Source: Amborella trichopoda
Taxonomy: Eukaryota > Streptophyta > Magnoliopsida > Amborellales > Amborellaceae
Assembly (NCBI RefSeq): GCF_000471905.2
Contig: NW_006499617.1
Coordinates: 5,065,464 to 5,129,463, forward strand
Direction: 5' to 3'
Length of the DNA stretch: 64,000 nt
Of this stretch, positions 46,257 to 57,295 are shown in pieces. The number at the start of each line of letters is the position of its first letter. Position 1 is the first letter of the stretch. The translations under genes were made by a program, and so were the position numbers. The notes under the pieces are model-generated. The model searched no databases and was not told the DNA's origin. It saw only the letters and a list, made by a program, of their open reading frames with translations.

Positions 46257-46505
46257 GTGCTTGTTGGGGTTCTTCACAAGGATGCAGTGTTCAAGACACA
46301 CCCATGAATGTGCTCAATGAAAGGACTCTCAAAGGAACATTCTTTGGAAACTATAAGCCACATTAGGATCTTCCATCTATTGTCAACAAATACATGAAAA
46401 AGGTACTTCATCACACATTCAGTCTCATTCTCGGAGATCAATAAGATGTTTGAATATATGCTCAAAGGGGAAGGCATTCGCAGCATCATTCGAATGGAAG
46501 AGTAA
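46257..46505 (+). pseudogene. Captured alcohol dehydrogenase C-terminal exon
   Basis: Three successive frames read the end of a plant ADH (class P): [16 protein letters not shown], then [19 protein letters not shown], then [13 protein letters not shown] deletion and frameshift follow, then [18 protein letters not shown] and the natural end IIRMEE before TAA (46,503-46,505). This is the part of the NAD-binding and C-terminal region that follows the last introns. A 1-bp loss near 46,304, a stop at 46,364-46,366 and a small deletion near 46,402 make it a pseudogene. The N-terminal zinc ligands are absent. Confidence 0.88.
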
Positions 46506-46589
46506 AACTTGAAGAAATAAAAAGAAATAAAGGACTTGTTGGTGGTGGAGTCAGCTCAATTGGGTTAAGTTTTTTTAAGCTTCATTTGT

Positions 46590-46790
46590 ATTTGGTTTTT
46601 TCTTATTTCATGAGGGGTTTTACCTCCTTATATCTTTCCAGTGGTTTGTAAATGATTGTAATTGGTTAATCTTTTGTGAAAGAAATTCTCTAGTTTTTGG
46701 TATTATTCAGTTTATAGTTTTTTTTTTTTGAGACACACATAAACGGAGAGAGAGAGATCTGGTTATCAGTTACAATGAAACAACATAAGC
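46590..46790 (+). repeat. Module shared with MULE-B (first half)
   Basis: Closely matches 54,195-54,465: TTCATGAGG(G/T)GTTT, CTTTCCAGTRGTTTGTAAAT, TTGTGAAWGAAATTCTCTRG and AGAGATCTGGTTATCAG. In both elements it follows directly after the captured gene fragments. Confidence 0.85.
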
Positions 46791-46821
46791 TCATTTATTT
46801 GGTTGAGTCGAAAGAGAGCGA

Positions 46822-47256
46822 NNNNNNNNNNNNNNNNNNNNNNNNNNNNNNNNNNNNNNNNNNNNNNNNNNNNNNNNNNNNNNNNNNNNNNNNNNNNNNN
46901 NNNNNNNNNNNNNNNNNNNNNNNNNNNNNNNNNNNNNNNNNNNNNNNNNNNNNNNNNNNNNNNNNNNNNNNNNNNNNNNNNNNNNNNNNNNNNNNNNNNN
47001 NNNNNNNNNNNNNNNNNNNNNNNNNNNNNNNNNNNNNNNNNNNNNNNNNNNNNNNNNNNNNNNNNNNNNNNNNNNNNNNNNNNNNNNNNNNNNNNNNNNN
47101 NNNNNNNNNNNNNNNNNNNNNNNNNNNNNNNNNNNNNNNNNNNNNNNNNNNNNNNNNNNNNNNNNNNNNNNNNNNNNNNNNNNNNNNNNNNNNNNNNNNN
47201 NNNNNNNNNNNNNNNNNNNNNNNNNNNNNNNNNNNNNNNNNNNNNNNNNNNNNNNN
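46822..47256. other. Assembly gap (435 N) in a GA repeat
   Basis: Bounded by AAAGAGAGCGA on the left and a (AG)n run (47,257-47,298) on the right. Frames through it are artefacts. Confidence 1.
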
Positions 47257-47303
<47 letters not shown>

Positions 47304-47339
47304 CAAGGCCTATGAGAGAGAGTTTGTTATCCAAAGCAG

Positions 47340-47510
47340 GTCCGTGATGGTTATAAAGTTATTCTGCACGCCCTCTGGTGTGGTAAAAGGTGAGAATGTA
47401 TCAAACGCTCAGCATAAAAAATAAAATAAAGTAAGAACTGTAGGGGTATAAATGCATTTCATTATCCAAGTAAACCCACATTGCACACATTAATGACATA
47501 CATGGAAAAG
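47340..47510 (+). repeat. Module shared with MULE-B (second half)
   Basis: Matches 54,500-54,650: CTGCACGYCCTCTGGTGT, GTAAGAATGTATCAAAYGCT-like words, and CCCACATTGCACACATTAAT. Confidence 0.85.
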
Positions 47511-47604
47511 AAAGAATGCAGGGCCACTCGTAAGAAAACAAAGAGAATAGGGAGAACAAGTCCCTTTGCCCATATTTTCACCAATCCCTTAGTGAATGGA
47601 TTTC

Positions 47605-48344
47605 ACATCTTTAATAACTACTTCTAAGCAGTCCACCATCTAGAGGGGTACAAGAATGTGTAAATGATTGTACACATTTTGTCATTAGTATGAAGAGAGT
47701 AACATTATTAGATCACATTAAAAGAGTACAAGGCTAGAACTTAAAAATATGTATTAACATACGCTACCTGATCATTCTCCAGCCTCAATTGTGCAGCTAA
47801 ATCAAATTGAGATTTCACTTGAGAAACTTGAGATAGAGAATATCTAGGTTTGTTGTTTATCAAAAAAGATAATTTATAACAAAACATGATGATATATATT
47901 TTCAAAAAAGATATTATAATATGGTCAATGGACTTTAAAAAACATAGTCATGTAGATCATGATGGTCAGATGAAATGAGAACAGTGAAGGAGAAAGTTGT
48001 GGGACACACCAAAACAGAATGTGAACCGCACTAGTGGGTTCCATTGTAACTCCTGAGAGGATTGTCACAAACTCACACATCTCAGTCACTATTTGGGTTG
48101 GACTTTTCTGATCCCAGTCTTGTACAAAAGACCCAATAAAAGTGACTTAAGATAATTTGGCAAATTGAATAGTTACTGTCATTGGACTTTTAAAAACATA
48201 GTCATGTAGATCATGAGGGTCAGATGAAATGAGAATAATGAAGGAGAAAGGTGTGGGACACACCAAAACAAAATATGAACCTCACTAGTGGGTTCCATTT
48301 TAAGTCCTGAGAGGATTGTCACAAACTCACACATCTTAACAACT
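47605..48344 (-). repeat. Inner inverted repeat of MULE-A, right copies
   Basis: 48,175-47,605 read on the minus strand equals 44,940-45,490. 48,344-48,176 is a second, partial copy in the same direction, so the module occurs three times. Upstream, 47,520-47,602 is a displaced copy of the arm segment CAAAGAGAACAGGGAGAACA that is also at 49,020-49,105. Confidence 0.8.
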
Positions 48345-48763
48345 CCTTTAGTGAATGTTTGTCTATCACGTAAAGACATAAAACAAAAGCAAAACTAACT
48401 AAAGAGTTCAATATGTTTATTAAGAAGGTTTCTCGCTTGTGAAAGACTCAACTAAGCTCTTATTTACTAAATATAATAGTGAAGACCTATCAAGAGTATA
48501 TCAATATAGCCATATTTCAAAAAAGAGTATATAAAATATTTTCTAATTAACAAATAAAGGCATTTGGAGCAACAAAGGGTACATGCAACAAGGACATTGC
48601 AAAAATTGCAACAAAGGGTGAATTTTTTATGTGTGCCTTAATTTGATTGTTTAGGGCCTCACCCTTAAGTAAACTTTTTTCTCCCGATTCAAGCCACGAT
48701 ACAATGAGTAATAAACTAATCTTGGTGGTGGAAATTATATTGTAAACTGATTGTGTGTAGCAT

Positions 48764-48797
<34 letters not shown>

Positions 48798-50055
48798 GGA
48801 CAGAGAAGAACTGAGTGTGTGGCATGAAGAGAGAGGGCAAGGAAGAACTCACTTGGTTTGTTTAAGAGCTGTTTACGTGGCTCTGGCAACAAGAAGCAAG
48901 AAGCAAGAACTCACCAGATCCATGTACTTCAGAGCAAAAAGAACATGAACTTCAAGTAATAAACCATGTAATCATAATTATTTAACATGCTTCGTTATAT
49001 AAAATTTTTCAAGAAAGAAAGCAGGGCCACTCGCAAGAAAACAAAGAGAACAGGGAGAACAAGGCCCTTTGCTCATATTTTCACCAATCCTTTAGTGGGG
49101 GTTTTATTGAATACTAATAACCAATTTTATACACTTATATAGCCAATGCACCTTGAAATTTATTTTAACTAAGAAGCCTTCAATAATTACTGATAAATCA
49201 AAAAATAAAAAAATAAAATTAAGCCAAATAACCTTTGATGCTTCACATTCGATTTGGAAATGTGCCAATTGCAACCAATGCTTTGGAATGGATAAAACAA
49301 TTTAGAACTCTAAATATAAGTTTCTGAAGACATCCAAGAACCCTTCCCCCCATTTTGATGAAATAATGCCCAAATAACTTCTATCAGTCTCACTAACCAA
49401 TTGGACATGAACCCACTTCCCCAAAAGAAGACAAATAAATACATGGAGGCGACTGAAGAAATTAAATGAATATGACAAAAAATTCCATTTCTCAAATTCA
49501 AATTCACAAAAAAAAAATCACAGAATAGGGAAAATGAATACTGAACCCAAATTTATTTTATGAATTAGGGTTAGATTGTGGCTTGGGTTCGAGTACAAAA
49601 AAATCAAGATAATCATTCACCTGATTGATATCCTAAATAGAGGAGGAGTGTGCGGCGTCCGTGGCAAAACCGAAGCTTCTCAGCAAGATGAGAGGACGAC
49701 GGAGATGACCGCATTCGGGCTTAACAGAGAGGGGAGGGGACAAACGAGAAAGAATAGCTCTTCACTTCACATAGCAGAGGAGAGAAGAGGACAAGCCAAG
49801 AGGGGAGCCTCGTAGAGAGGGGGATGCCTCAGAGTGAGAGAGAGGGAGGTCGTAGAGGAGAGGAAATGGAAAAGAAGGGTAACTGGAAATTTTTTGAGGT
49901 TTGAAGCTTTTTGAGCCAATCAGGGGCGTTTCGCGCACGGAGTGTTCTCAGCTAATCATGACCCTTTATTTCATGTTTTTTGAATAGACCGTCGATAGGG
50001 TAGGGCCGAAATCACTGTAGATTCTCGCCTAGAGGCATTGCAAAGACTTTTATAT
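48345..50055 (-). repeat. Right arm (TIR) of MULE-A
   Basis: Reverse-complement counterpart of 25,012-26,999 plus 42,372-42,571, continuous here because the retrotransposon is absent. The empty target site is at 48,533-48,537. The arm ends at about 50,055 with GTAGATTCTCGCCTAGAGGC and then TTGCAAAGAC, comparable to the TIR end of MULE-B. It includes GA repeats at 48,766-48,798. Confidence 0.8.
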
Positions 50056-50164
50056 TTTAAGGCTATCACTAAGATTTCCAGATTGAAACGACATTTCTTG
50101 ATACTATTTGAAGGTAGGCTCTAATTTGATTGTTTAGAGCCTAGGCTCTATACAAACCGCACCC
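50056..50164. mobile_element. Right end of a Mutator-like MITE
   Basis: Matches the last 110 bp of the MITE at 19,260-19,647, ending TTTAGAGCCTAGGCTCTATA CAAACCGCACCC (spaced here). The rest is missing, apparently cut off by the end of MULE-A. Confidence 0.75.
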
Positions 50165-50186
50165 TATATATATATATATATATATA
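50165..50186. repeat. (TA)n microsatellite
   Basis: TA run directly outside the left TIR of MULE-B. A matching run (59,612-59,641) lies outside the right TIR. Confidence 0.9.
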
Positions 50187-51155
50187 AGAAAATTCTTACG
50201 AATGCCTATACCTATAGGCGAAAAGTAACAGGAATCTCGCCACATTACCATCAACCGTTTGTTCAAATTAAATCCAATATTTCACCTGCGAACCGTTCAG
50301 ATCTGCGAACAAAACCCGACGCTCGAAGGCTCAAAAGCTTCAAACCTTCCAATATTTCACCTGCTACCGTCCTTTGCTCTGCTAACCTCCCTTCTCTCTC
50401 GCTCGACCTGTCTACTACTCTATGAAGGTCCACTCTCTCCCGTCGCCCTCTCTACTGCTCTATGAAGGTCCCCTCACTTTCTCTGCGCTGCTACCCACAT
50501 TGTCTTTGCGAACTTCCCAGATGCTTTAGAGAGAAAAGAAAGCCTGTTCATGGAGGTTTTAGTGAAGAGATGGAAAGCCAAATCGCAAGGAGGTGGATGT
50601 ACCAAAATGCGTGCCACCACTTAGCTACTGAAAAACTCCCTATCAATCATGTCTTTCCTGTCGTAAATTAGAAGTCCTTTTTTTTTTCTTTTTCCATTAG
50701 TTTTATTCATGCAAGAAATTTCAGGGGAATATCAGTTTTTGTTCAGTTGGGTTTTGTTATGTGATGAATATTTAGAGAATTATGATGTGGGTTTTGGTTT
50801 TTGCTCTGAATCCGTATGCGTCTTGAACTTGGAGGAGATTGGGAAATTTAATAATTGAGTTTCTTTTAGCATTTCTTCTTTTGTTTTTCAAACTAGGTTT
50901 TCTTCCTTATTTTTTTATGGCCTCATAGTATGCTCTAGATGTTACCAAATAATATGCCGTGGGTTTGATTTAGAAACATTTAATTTGGAATCTCATGATT
51001 TAAATAACCATTTTTTATATGAAAATGGAGGGTAGTTACATTTTTGCAGTGGTATTTGGAAGGATTAATGGATAACATGATTTATTTTGGGTGAATCTGT
51101 TTTTTCATTTCTCTCCTCTTTTGCTGGTCTTTTGATTGGTAATGCAGTTATGAGC
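50187..51155 (+). repeat. Left TIR of MULE-B, with inward ORF
   Basis: After the terminus it contains CT-rich leader-like sequence and an inward-reading frame (50,462-50,671) with MESQIARRWMYQNACHHLAT. The right TIR has the same frame reading MESQIARR-like sequence with Ile for Met. The homology ends at GGTCTTTTGATTGGTAATGC. MULE TIRs often carry promoters for the genes between them. Confidence 0.85.
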
Positions 51156-53399
51156 AAAATAGAGAAATTGAGCCTGAATTATCATATAACTGCAGCTAAC
51201 TCTAATTTTTGGTGGACTTCTCTTTAATTGTAACATCTTTAATATTTTTGGGAGCGTGTTATTTGATTCTTCGGACATGGTGACATGAGAAGCAAGATAA
51301 AATCTGAATGTGATATGTATTTGTAATTTTTTGGGTAAGTGCTAAGATTTGAGTATGTTGGATGCATTATGGCTTTTCTTTATGGTATGCACACAAACTG
51401 TTTCTTAATAGATTGCGGTTTTGATAGAATTTATATGTTAGAATTTGTGAGCTTCTATTTGCACAAATCATTGATAGTTCTGTAATATTTCTTTCCTGAC
51501 ATTCAATAGTCCTGTGAAATCTATATTGCATCATGGTGTGTGCAAGTTGGTCTCTCAGAAGTAGTTGATGTACATTTGATAATCAAAAAGGCATCAAACT
51601 TCACATACTCATATTTTTGGGTACGTAGATAACACATGCACGTTTCTGTCTTTACAAATTATAAACTCAAATTTAGATACGATTTCCACTACTTCTAGTT
51701 AAATGCTTTCATGTACAAACATGTAGATGTATATCATCATTTTCCTACATATGCTCAAATGCATCTTATGTAATTACATCACCATATGGTACTGCTACTA
51801 CCCTACTGATTTTTTTTCCTTTTTGGGTAATTACTACCCTACTACTTCTAGTTCTTTTTTCTTCTTCTTCTTCTTCTTCTTCTTCTTCTTTTTGGTGAAC
51901 ACTAATAATGGTTAGCACCTATTTTTTCAGTGGAGTGTTTTCCTGGCTGGAAATGAGAACCATCTGGCCAATTTCCAATACTCTCTTGCTGAAAAAGAGC
52001 TACATATGTATACAAATGCGAACACATGCTGACATAAACATATACCGGTACATGCAGATCATTTGTGAATGTGTGTAAGCATATGTGCGGGCATGCGTGT
52101 GTGTGTGGCATGTGTGTGAAGGGATTATACGGAAAACACCTTCAAGTTCTACCATCAGGCAATTAAATAAGCTATTGATTTAGGACTATGAAGATCTCAC
52201 TTTTTATGGACTTTCTTTTTTAACTTTGGTTCACCAAGTGAGTTTATTGGCTTTTTCATTTAACCTGCCCATTGGTATACTCAGTACCATCTAATGATTA
52301 CGTTTTATGCTTGGTTAATCTGGATATTGCTTCTCATACCAATCTCTATCATTGGTTATTTCTTTGCCTGTCATCAACTGACCAGTTGAACTAATGGCTT
52401 TGACCAGAAATTCATTGAGGTTCATGGGACTACTCCAATTTCTCTACACAAAGTTGTCAAATGTTTTGTCCAAAGAGGCCCTGTTTTACTCTCACATATT
52501 ACCTTTTATTGTGTTCTTTGGAGCTTTTTCCTTTGTGCTTTATCTCTAAGTTCAGTCTTTGAGAGGTGATCATTGTTGTGGTAAAATGGATTTAGGACCA
52601 CAACATAGTAATAAAAAGATATATGCACAGCTGAGCACTGAGTAATGGTCTAGGCAGGTGCCTAGAGTTGCTGCCTGCACCCACCTGATCTTCGTGGTAT
52701 TCTCCTAGAATGCCTCCATGCTGAAGCTCATGTGTCCATTTGGGGGCTTTTGACTACAGAGAGTCATGGTTTGTCTTGAGATGACTTGTAGCCTTGTAGA
52801 CTGCTATTGGCTCGAAGAGCAACATTGGCATTCTTACAACTATATATTTGAGAAAATGTTGGACTTCATGTCACAGCTGGCTTTTTCTTTGGGAATGGAT
52901 GTGGCTGCTTGGTTGTACTTCATAAATAAAGTTTTTTCACCATAGAACTGTTGTTATACGTCAGGTATAAGTTTTAATTCTTTGTGGAAACATATATTTA
53001 ACTGGTTTTTCAGGTTTTTATTTCTTTTTGTCTAACCTAATTTTACAACCCAACAAGAAAGATCAAAATTGTTCTGATCATTGGCAATGTTTCAACTTAT
53101 TGAATGGCATGTCTTTTGTATAGGTAAAGTTTGATTTTGGTTGCATTGAAAGTTGTTTATATGCATGTGGCCTGCTGGATTGTTTGGAAATACCTCATGA
53201 AACACATCTATTATTATGTAAGAAGAATTTTTTTTTAGTAAGTTAACCTTTATCATGTAAGAAGTGTCAAATGTGCAGGTTTTTATGTACCAATCAGAAA
53301 TAACACACAAAGTGCTAAATGTGCAGTTTTTTTATGTTCCAACCAGTCTCTCCCTCATGGTCCTCGAACCAGTCTCTCCCCCATGGAACAAACCAATAA
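51156..53399 (+). other. MULE-B interior, no gene recognised
   Basis: AT-rich sequence with intron-like composition and a (TTC)n run (51,861-51,890). I found no protein similarity. It may be captured intron DNA or the intron of a transcript from the left TIR to the NAR2-BIG frame. Confidence 0.45.
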
Positions 53400-53783
53400 T
53401 ATAAGAAGATAAAGATTAAGCTTTGTTATGCACCTTTGAGCCAAAAGGACAGGGCCTGGAGGAAGACTGTGGATGATCTCAAGAAAGATAAGACATGCCA
53501 ATTCAAGATAGCAGCTCAACCTTACAACCCCAACGACTCAACAACCACTGTCTCTTGGCTCATAGAGAGAGATATTCGTACTGCTACTTATTTCATTAGA
53601 GCTTATGCATTAGATTCTCAAGAAAATGATATGGCCTATGGCCAAACCACAGGCAAGAACAAGACCACTAATCTCTTTGAAATTCAAGGCATTACTGGTA
53701 CACATGCTTCTCTCGACATCGCAGCTGCATGCTTCTCCGCCTTCTTGGTGTTCTGTCTCTTTGGCTTCTTCATTCGGGAGAAC
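53400..53783 (+). pseudogene. Captured NAR2/NRT3 (nitrate transporter partner) exon
   Basis: An open frame beginning with Tyr-53,400 reads YKKIKIKLCYAPLSQKDRAW, then KDKTCQFKI, RDIRTATYFIRAYALDS, KTTNLFEIQ and the C-terminal membrane helix ASLDIAAACFSAFLVFCLFG. This is the second exon of NAR2 (NRT3), the small membrane protein that pairs with NRT2 transporters for high-affinity nitrate uptake. The signal peptide and first exon are missing, and no ATG opens the frame (the first possible start is a TTG at 53,436). No stop interrupts it. It is fused in frame to a BIG fragment just after GFFIREN. Confidence 0.88.
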
Positions 53784-54163
53784 AGGTGTGCCTTATTAGA
53801 GCTAGGTGCACTGGGCCTCCTCTTGGAGACAGCTAGGCGTGCCTTCTTTGTCGATGTTGTGGAGCCAGCAGAAGGCATGCTCTTGATTGTTGAGAGCTTG
53901 ACGATGGAGGCTAATGAGAGTGACATTGGCATCTCAGAGAGTGTGCTTGCTGCTTCCAATAATGGCACAAGCTCGGGGGCTGGTGAGCAAGCAAGAAGGG
54001 TACTCTTGATGCTCTTAGAGCGGCTTTCCCACCCTTCTGGTCTAAAAAAATCAGCAAAGCAGCAACGAAACAATGCGATGGTGGCTTGAATATCGAACAT
54101 ATGGAGAACTAGCTGTCATGGAAGTGATGATACAACACTTTGAGCTTCATTTGCAAAATTGGA
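53776..54163 (+). pseudogene. Captured fragment of BIG (auxin-transport / UBR4-like)
   Basis: In frame with the preceding NAR2 exon, the sequence reads LGALGLLLETARRAFFVDVV, EPAEGMLLIVESLTMEANES and ERLSHPSGLKKSAKQQRN, matching a C-terminal segment of the giant plant protein BIG. The frame stops at 54,087-54,089. The homology continues in another frame with YGELAVMEVMIQHFELHLQN to 54,163, after a small deletion. Known BIG acts in auxin transport and as a UBR4-type protein. This piece of about 130 residues contains no complete known domain. Confidence 0.82.
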
Positions 54164-54406
54164 GAACAAGCTACCATCGAAAAGGGTGGTATTTCTTTTC
54201 CTATTTCATGAGGTGTTTAACCTCCTTGTGTCTTTCCAGTAGTTTGTAAATGATTGTAATTGGTCATTGTTTAATTAATGGTAATCCAGTGGTTTGTAAA
54301 TGATTGTAATTGGTCATTGTTGAATTAATGGTAATCTTTTGTGAATGAAATTCTCTGGTTTCTGATATTATTCAATTTTTTTTTTTTTTAAGACATACAT
54401 ATAAAT

Positions 54407-54439
<33 letters not shown>

Positions 54440-54912
54440 TCTGGTTATCAGCTACAATGAAACACACATAATCTTTTGTGAATGAAATTCTCAGGTTCTT
54501 TTTTCTGCACGTCCTCTGGTGTCGTAAAAAGTAAGAATGTATCAAATGCTCGACATAAAAAATAAAATAAGGTGAGAACCGTGGGGATATAAATGCATTT
54601 CATTATCGAAATAAAACCCACATTGCACACATTAATGAAATACATGAAAATAAATAAATATCACACATATGTTACCAAAAAGTTACCAAATAGGTTCTTT
54701 AGACTTTAGATGCCCCATAAAGAGGTCCTTTACATGCTCCTATAAAGCGGTCCTTTACATACCCACAAAATTACATGAATATTAAATATTCACAAAACGC
54801 CCAAATGCTTCTACAAAAAGGGGTATTTAAATGTCTCCAACAATAAAAAAATTACTCAAGTTCTTTACATTCCCAATAAATTAGTCAACTCGGCTCGAGG
54901 TCCTCAGTAGCT
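54164..54912. other. Module shared with MULE-A; GA repeats
   Basis: 54,195-54,650 corresponds to 46,590-46,790 plus 47,340-47,510 of MULE-A. Inside it, GTTTGTAAATGATTGTAATTGGTCATTG is duplicated (about 54,240 and 54,293), and a GA run lies at 54,402-54,440. The rest is AT-rich spacer before the transposase stop codon. Confidence 0.7.
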
Positions 54913-57295
54913 CTACATCCCATGCGCCCTCACGGGACAGTTACGTTTGTCATGTCCACTCTTATTGCAAACTTTCCACTTCCTTCCAGTGCGTGGTCCT
55001 TCCTTCGACCGTTTTTTCTGCATAGAACCTTTTGGCCCTTCCTCCCATGAAGGTTTTATCCTTTTAGTCCTTGCTCGTCCAACTGCTCGTGCATATGGTG
55101 GATCGAGTATAAGGGAGGGAGGCATCAATTGATCTAACAATGCCACATACTTCATCTTCAACAACACTTCAATGAGTGGAGGCTGATGGTGCATGAGTAT
55201 TCGACAAAGACTATCTTGTTGTATTGACCTCCTCAAAACCCAACTTCATTTTTTCAAATAGATCATCATTTTCTAATGCTGGCTCTACAATTGTTCTCAC
55301 AAGATCATAAAGCTCATGACGTCGAATGAAACTCAGAAATTTAGATATAGTTGAACTACTAGCACCACATCTGTCTTTGACACCCTTCTTTGCATCCATT
55401 GTCCAACGGCTCAAAATGTAGTTAGATGGGATCTTCAATACATTCCTCATGTTGAACACTTTGAGCATATGTGAACAAGGTATCCCAAGACGCTCAAAGA
55501 ATTGACATGTGCATGTACACTTCTTCCCTGATTCAATGAATGTAACCGTTCGAGGGATTGGCACACCGCCAATGTCTTCTACCTTATATTTGACGAATTC
55601 ATCATTGCCTTCTATTAATTTGTTACGGCAATTTGAAGACCTTACCACCTCCTCTTGGAACTTTCTAAATACTTTTTGAGTGTATGTCTTTGCTGCATGC
55701 TCCTCGATAAAGAAGGTTGTCTTTAGAATAGGTGTAGATGTAAGATCTACCTGTCTTTCTCTTCTTCTTTTTTTGTGAAAATCTTGTTTTGCAAATTTTC
55801 AATAGCATTCATGAACTTTTGTAAACATGTACCAGAAGTGACGTACATCTTTAAATGACGATTAAACCCTTCACTTCGTTGTGTAGTTTTCATGCTGGCT
55901 GTGAACCTATCAGCTATGTATGCATTAATCCATTGAGTGCGACAACCATATAACCACTTGAGTCAACTTTCCTCTTGAAGATCATATTTTTGAATCATAG
56001 CCAACCAATCAGCCTCAAACTGCTCAACTGTATAGGCTGCAATACACTTCTTGAATACCTCTAAGAATAATAGGTGCGCATGCTCAACATGGCTAAGATG
56101 TGTTTTAAACTTTCCCATGATGTGCCACTTGCAATAATGATGATTAGTATTCGAAAAAACTGTCTTGACTGCAGCTGTTATCGCTAAGCTTGATCAGTGA
56201 TAATTGTACCTGGTTGGCAGCCTCCCATTGCCTCTAGCCAGTTCTCAATTAACCAAATGAAGGTTTATGTAGTTTCATTGAAGATGAGAGCACATCTGAG
56301 GAAAATTGTGTTAACGTGATGATTAACTCCAAGGATTGGGCCAAAGGGCATACTGTATACATTTGTTTGGTATGTGGTGTCAAAGGTTACCACGTCATTA
56401 AAAAATTGGTATGACAATCTATACTTTGAATCAATCCATAAAACAACAAACAACCTCCCCATCTCATCAAGTCGAACTCTATAAAAAAAATTAGGGTCCA
56501 ATTCATTCTCCGTATCAAACCAATTTATAACAATATTACACTCTTTCTCTTTCAGTTGTTTTCTTTTTCTAGTTATGTGATTCTCAAGGTCTTTCTCAAT
56601 GAAAGTAACATTTTTGCCCCACCAGCCTCTTCAATAAGGTAATCTATCGTAACCCTAGACTTAGTCATGGAAGACTCCAATGTGTCAATCACCCTTTTCA
56701 CTGTATTTGATATCTTTCGATGAAAGCAAATGAATCTAGTCTTGTTGGGCTTTGTGAGAATATGATTATATTCTTTTACAACCTTCGCAAGAACCCATCT
56801 ATTATTCTTCTTAATGCGGTTTTTTTCCTGACATCCACATTTTGGGTGGGGGCAAGCATTTTCACTCCCATGATACATCTCACTACGAAAACCTTGCCTA
56901 CAACATTTTAAAATCCAACTAATTCTTCCACCATGTTTCCATATGGTCCTTCCTGTTTTTTTACCAAACCCTAACAATTTTGCGTACTTATTATAATAAT
57001 CATAAGCTTCATCTTCGTCAGTAAATACCGTTCTTATTGCTGGTTCTATACTTGCACCACTTGCTAGGGCTGCCTCAGCATCTATAAGTAACGGATCTCC
57101 TTCTTCATTTATTGCAACTATGTCCTCATCAGATAATAACAGATCTCCTTCTCCATTTATTGCAACTATGTCTTCATCAGATAGAAAATCATGGCAAGCT
57201 TCATCCACTGTAGCCTGAGTACCACACTCATTCCCATTTTTTGAATTAGTAATGTTGAGGGGAGAGGAAGGAGATGCTGATGTTGAGGCATCCAT
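54913..57295 (-). pseudogene. FAR1-like Mutator transposase of MULE-B, broken
   Basis: N-terminal frame 57,295-56,573 (240 codons): acidic leader with a duplicated 16-residue unit LSDEDIVAINGEGDLL, then a FAR1-type DNA-binding domain (DEDEAYDYYNKYAKLLGFGK to HRKI). Frame 56,501-56,265: start of the MULE core with NDVVTFDTTYQTN and ILGVNHHVNT. After several stops, frame 55,648-55,211 has the SWIM zinc finger (CTCTCQFFERLGIPCSHM). Frame 55,236-54,913 ends with a knuckle-like WKVCNKSGHDKRNC, whose first Cys is Trp. FAR1/MuDR-type proteins bind the TIRs and cut the element out. This copy cannot do so as read. Confidence 0.88.

Larger units (their letters stand above)
25012..50055. mobile_element. 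MULE-A: large Mutator-like element with captured exons
   Basis: Inverted arms: left 25,012-26,999 plus 42,372-42,571, right 48,345-50,055. The ends carry CAGTGATTTCG(G)CCTACCC, and the right end reads outward from GCCTCTAGGCGAGAATC, like the TIR ends of MULE-B and MULE-C. Between the arms lie a second inverted pair, fragments of an LRR receptor kinase and an alcohol dehydrogenase, and a module shared with MULE-B. I see no transposase. A 15.4-kb retrotransposon and a solo LTR inserted later. Without them the element is about 8 kb. The left terminus is in the gap, so the target duplication cannot be checked. An alternative is two separate inverted MULE copies fused by rearrangement. Confidence 0.65.

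Noticed and set aside
46775..47347. Four overlapping frames of 170-190 codons on both strands
   Set aside because: They consist of an N gap plus a GA/CT repeat translated as Arg-Glu or Ser-Leu.
48179..48379. 66-codon minus frame as a gene
   Set aside because: It spans the junction of a repeat module and the arm of MULE-A; a second copy of the module does not keep the frame.
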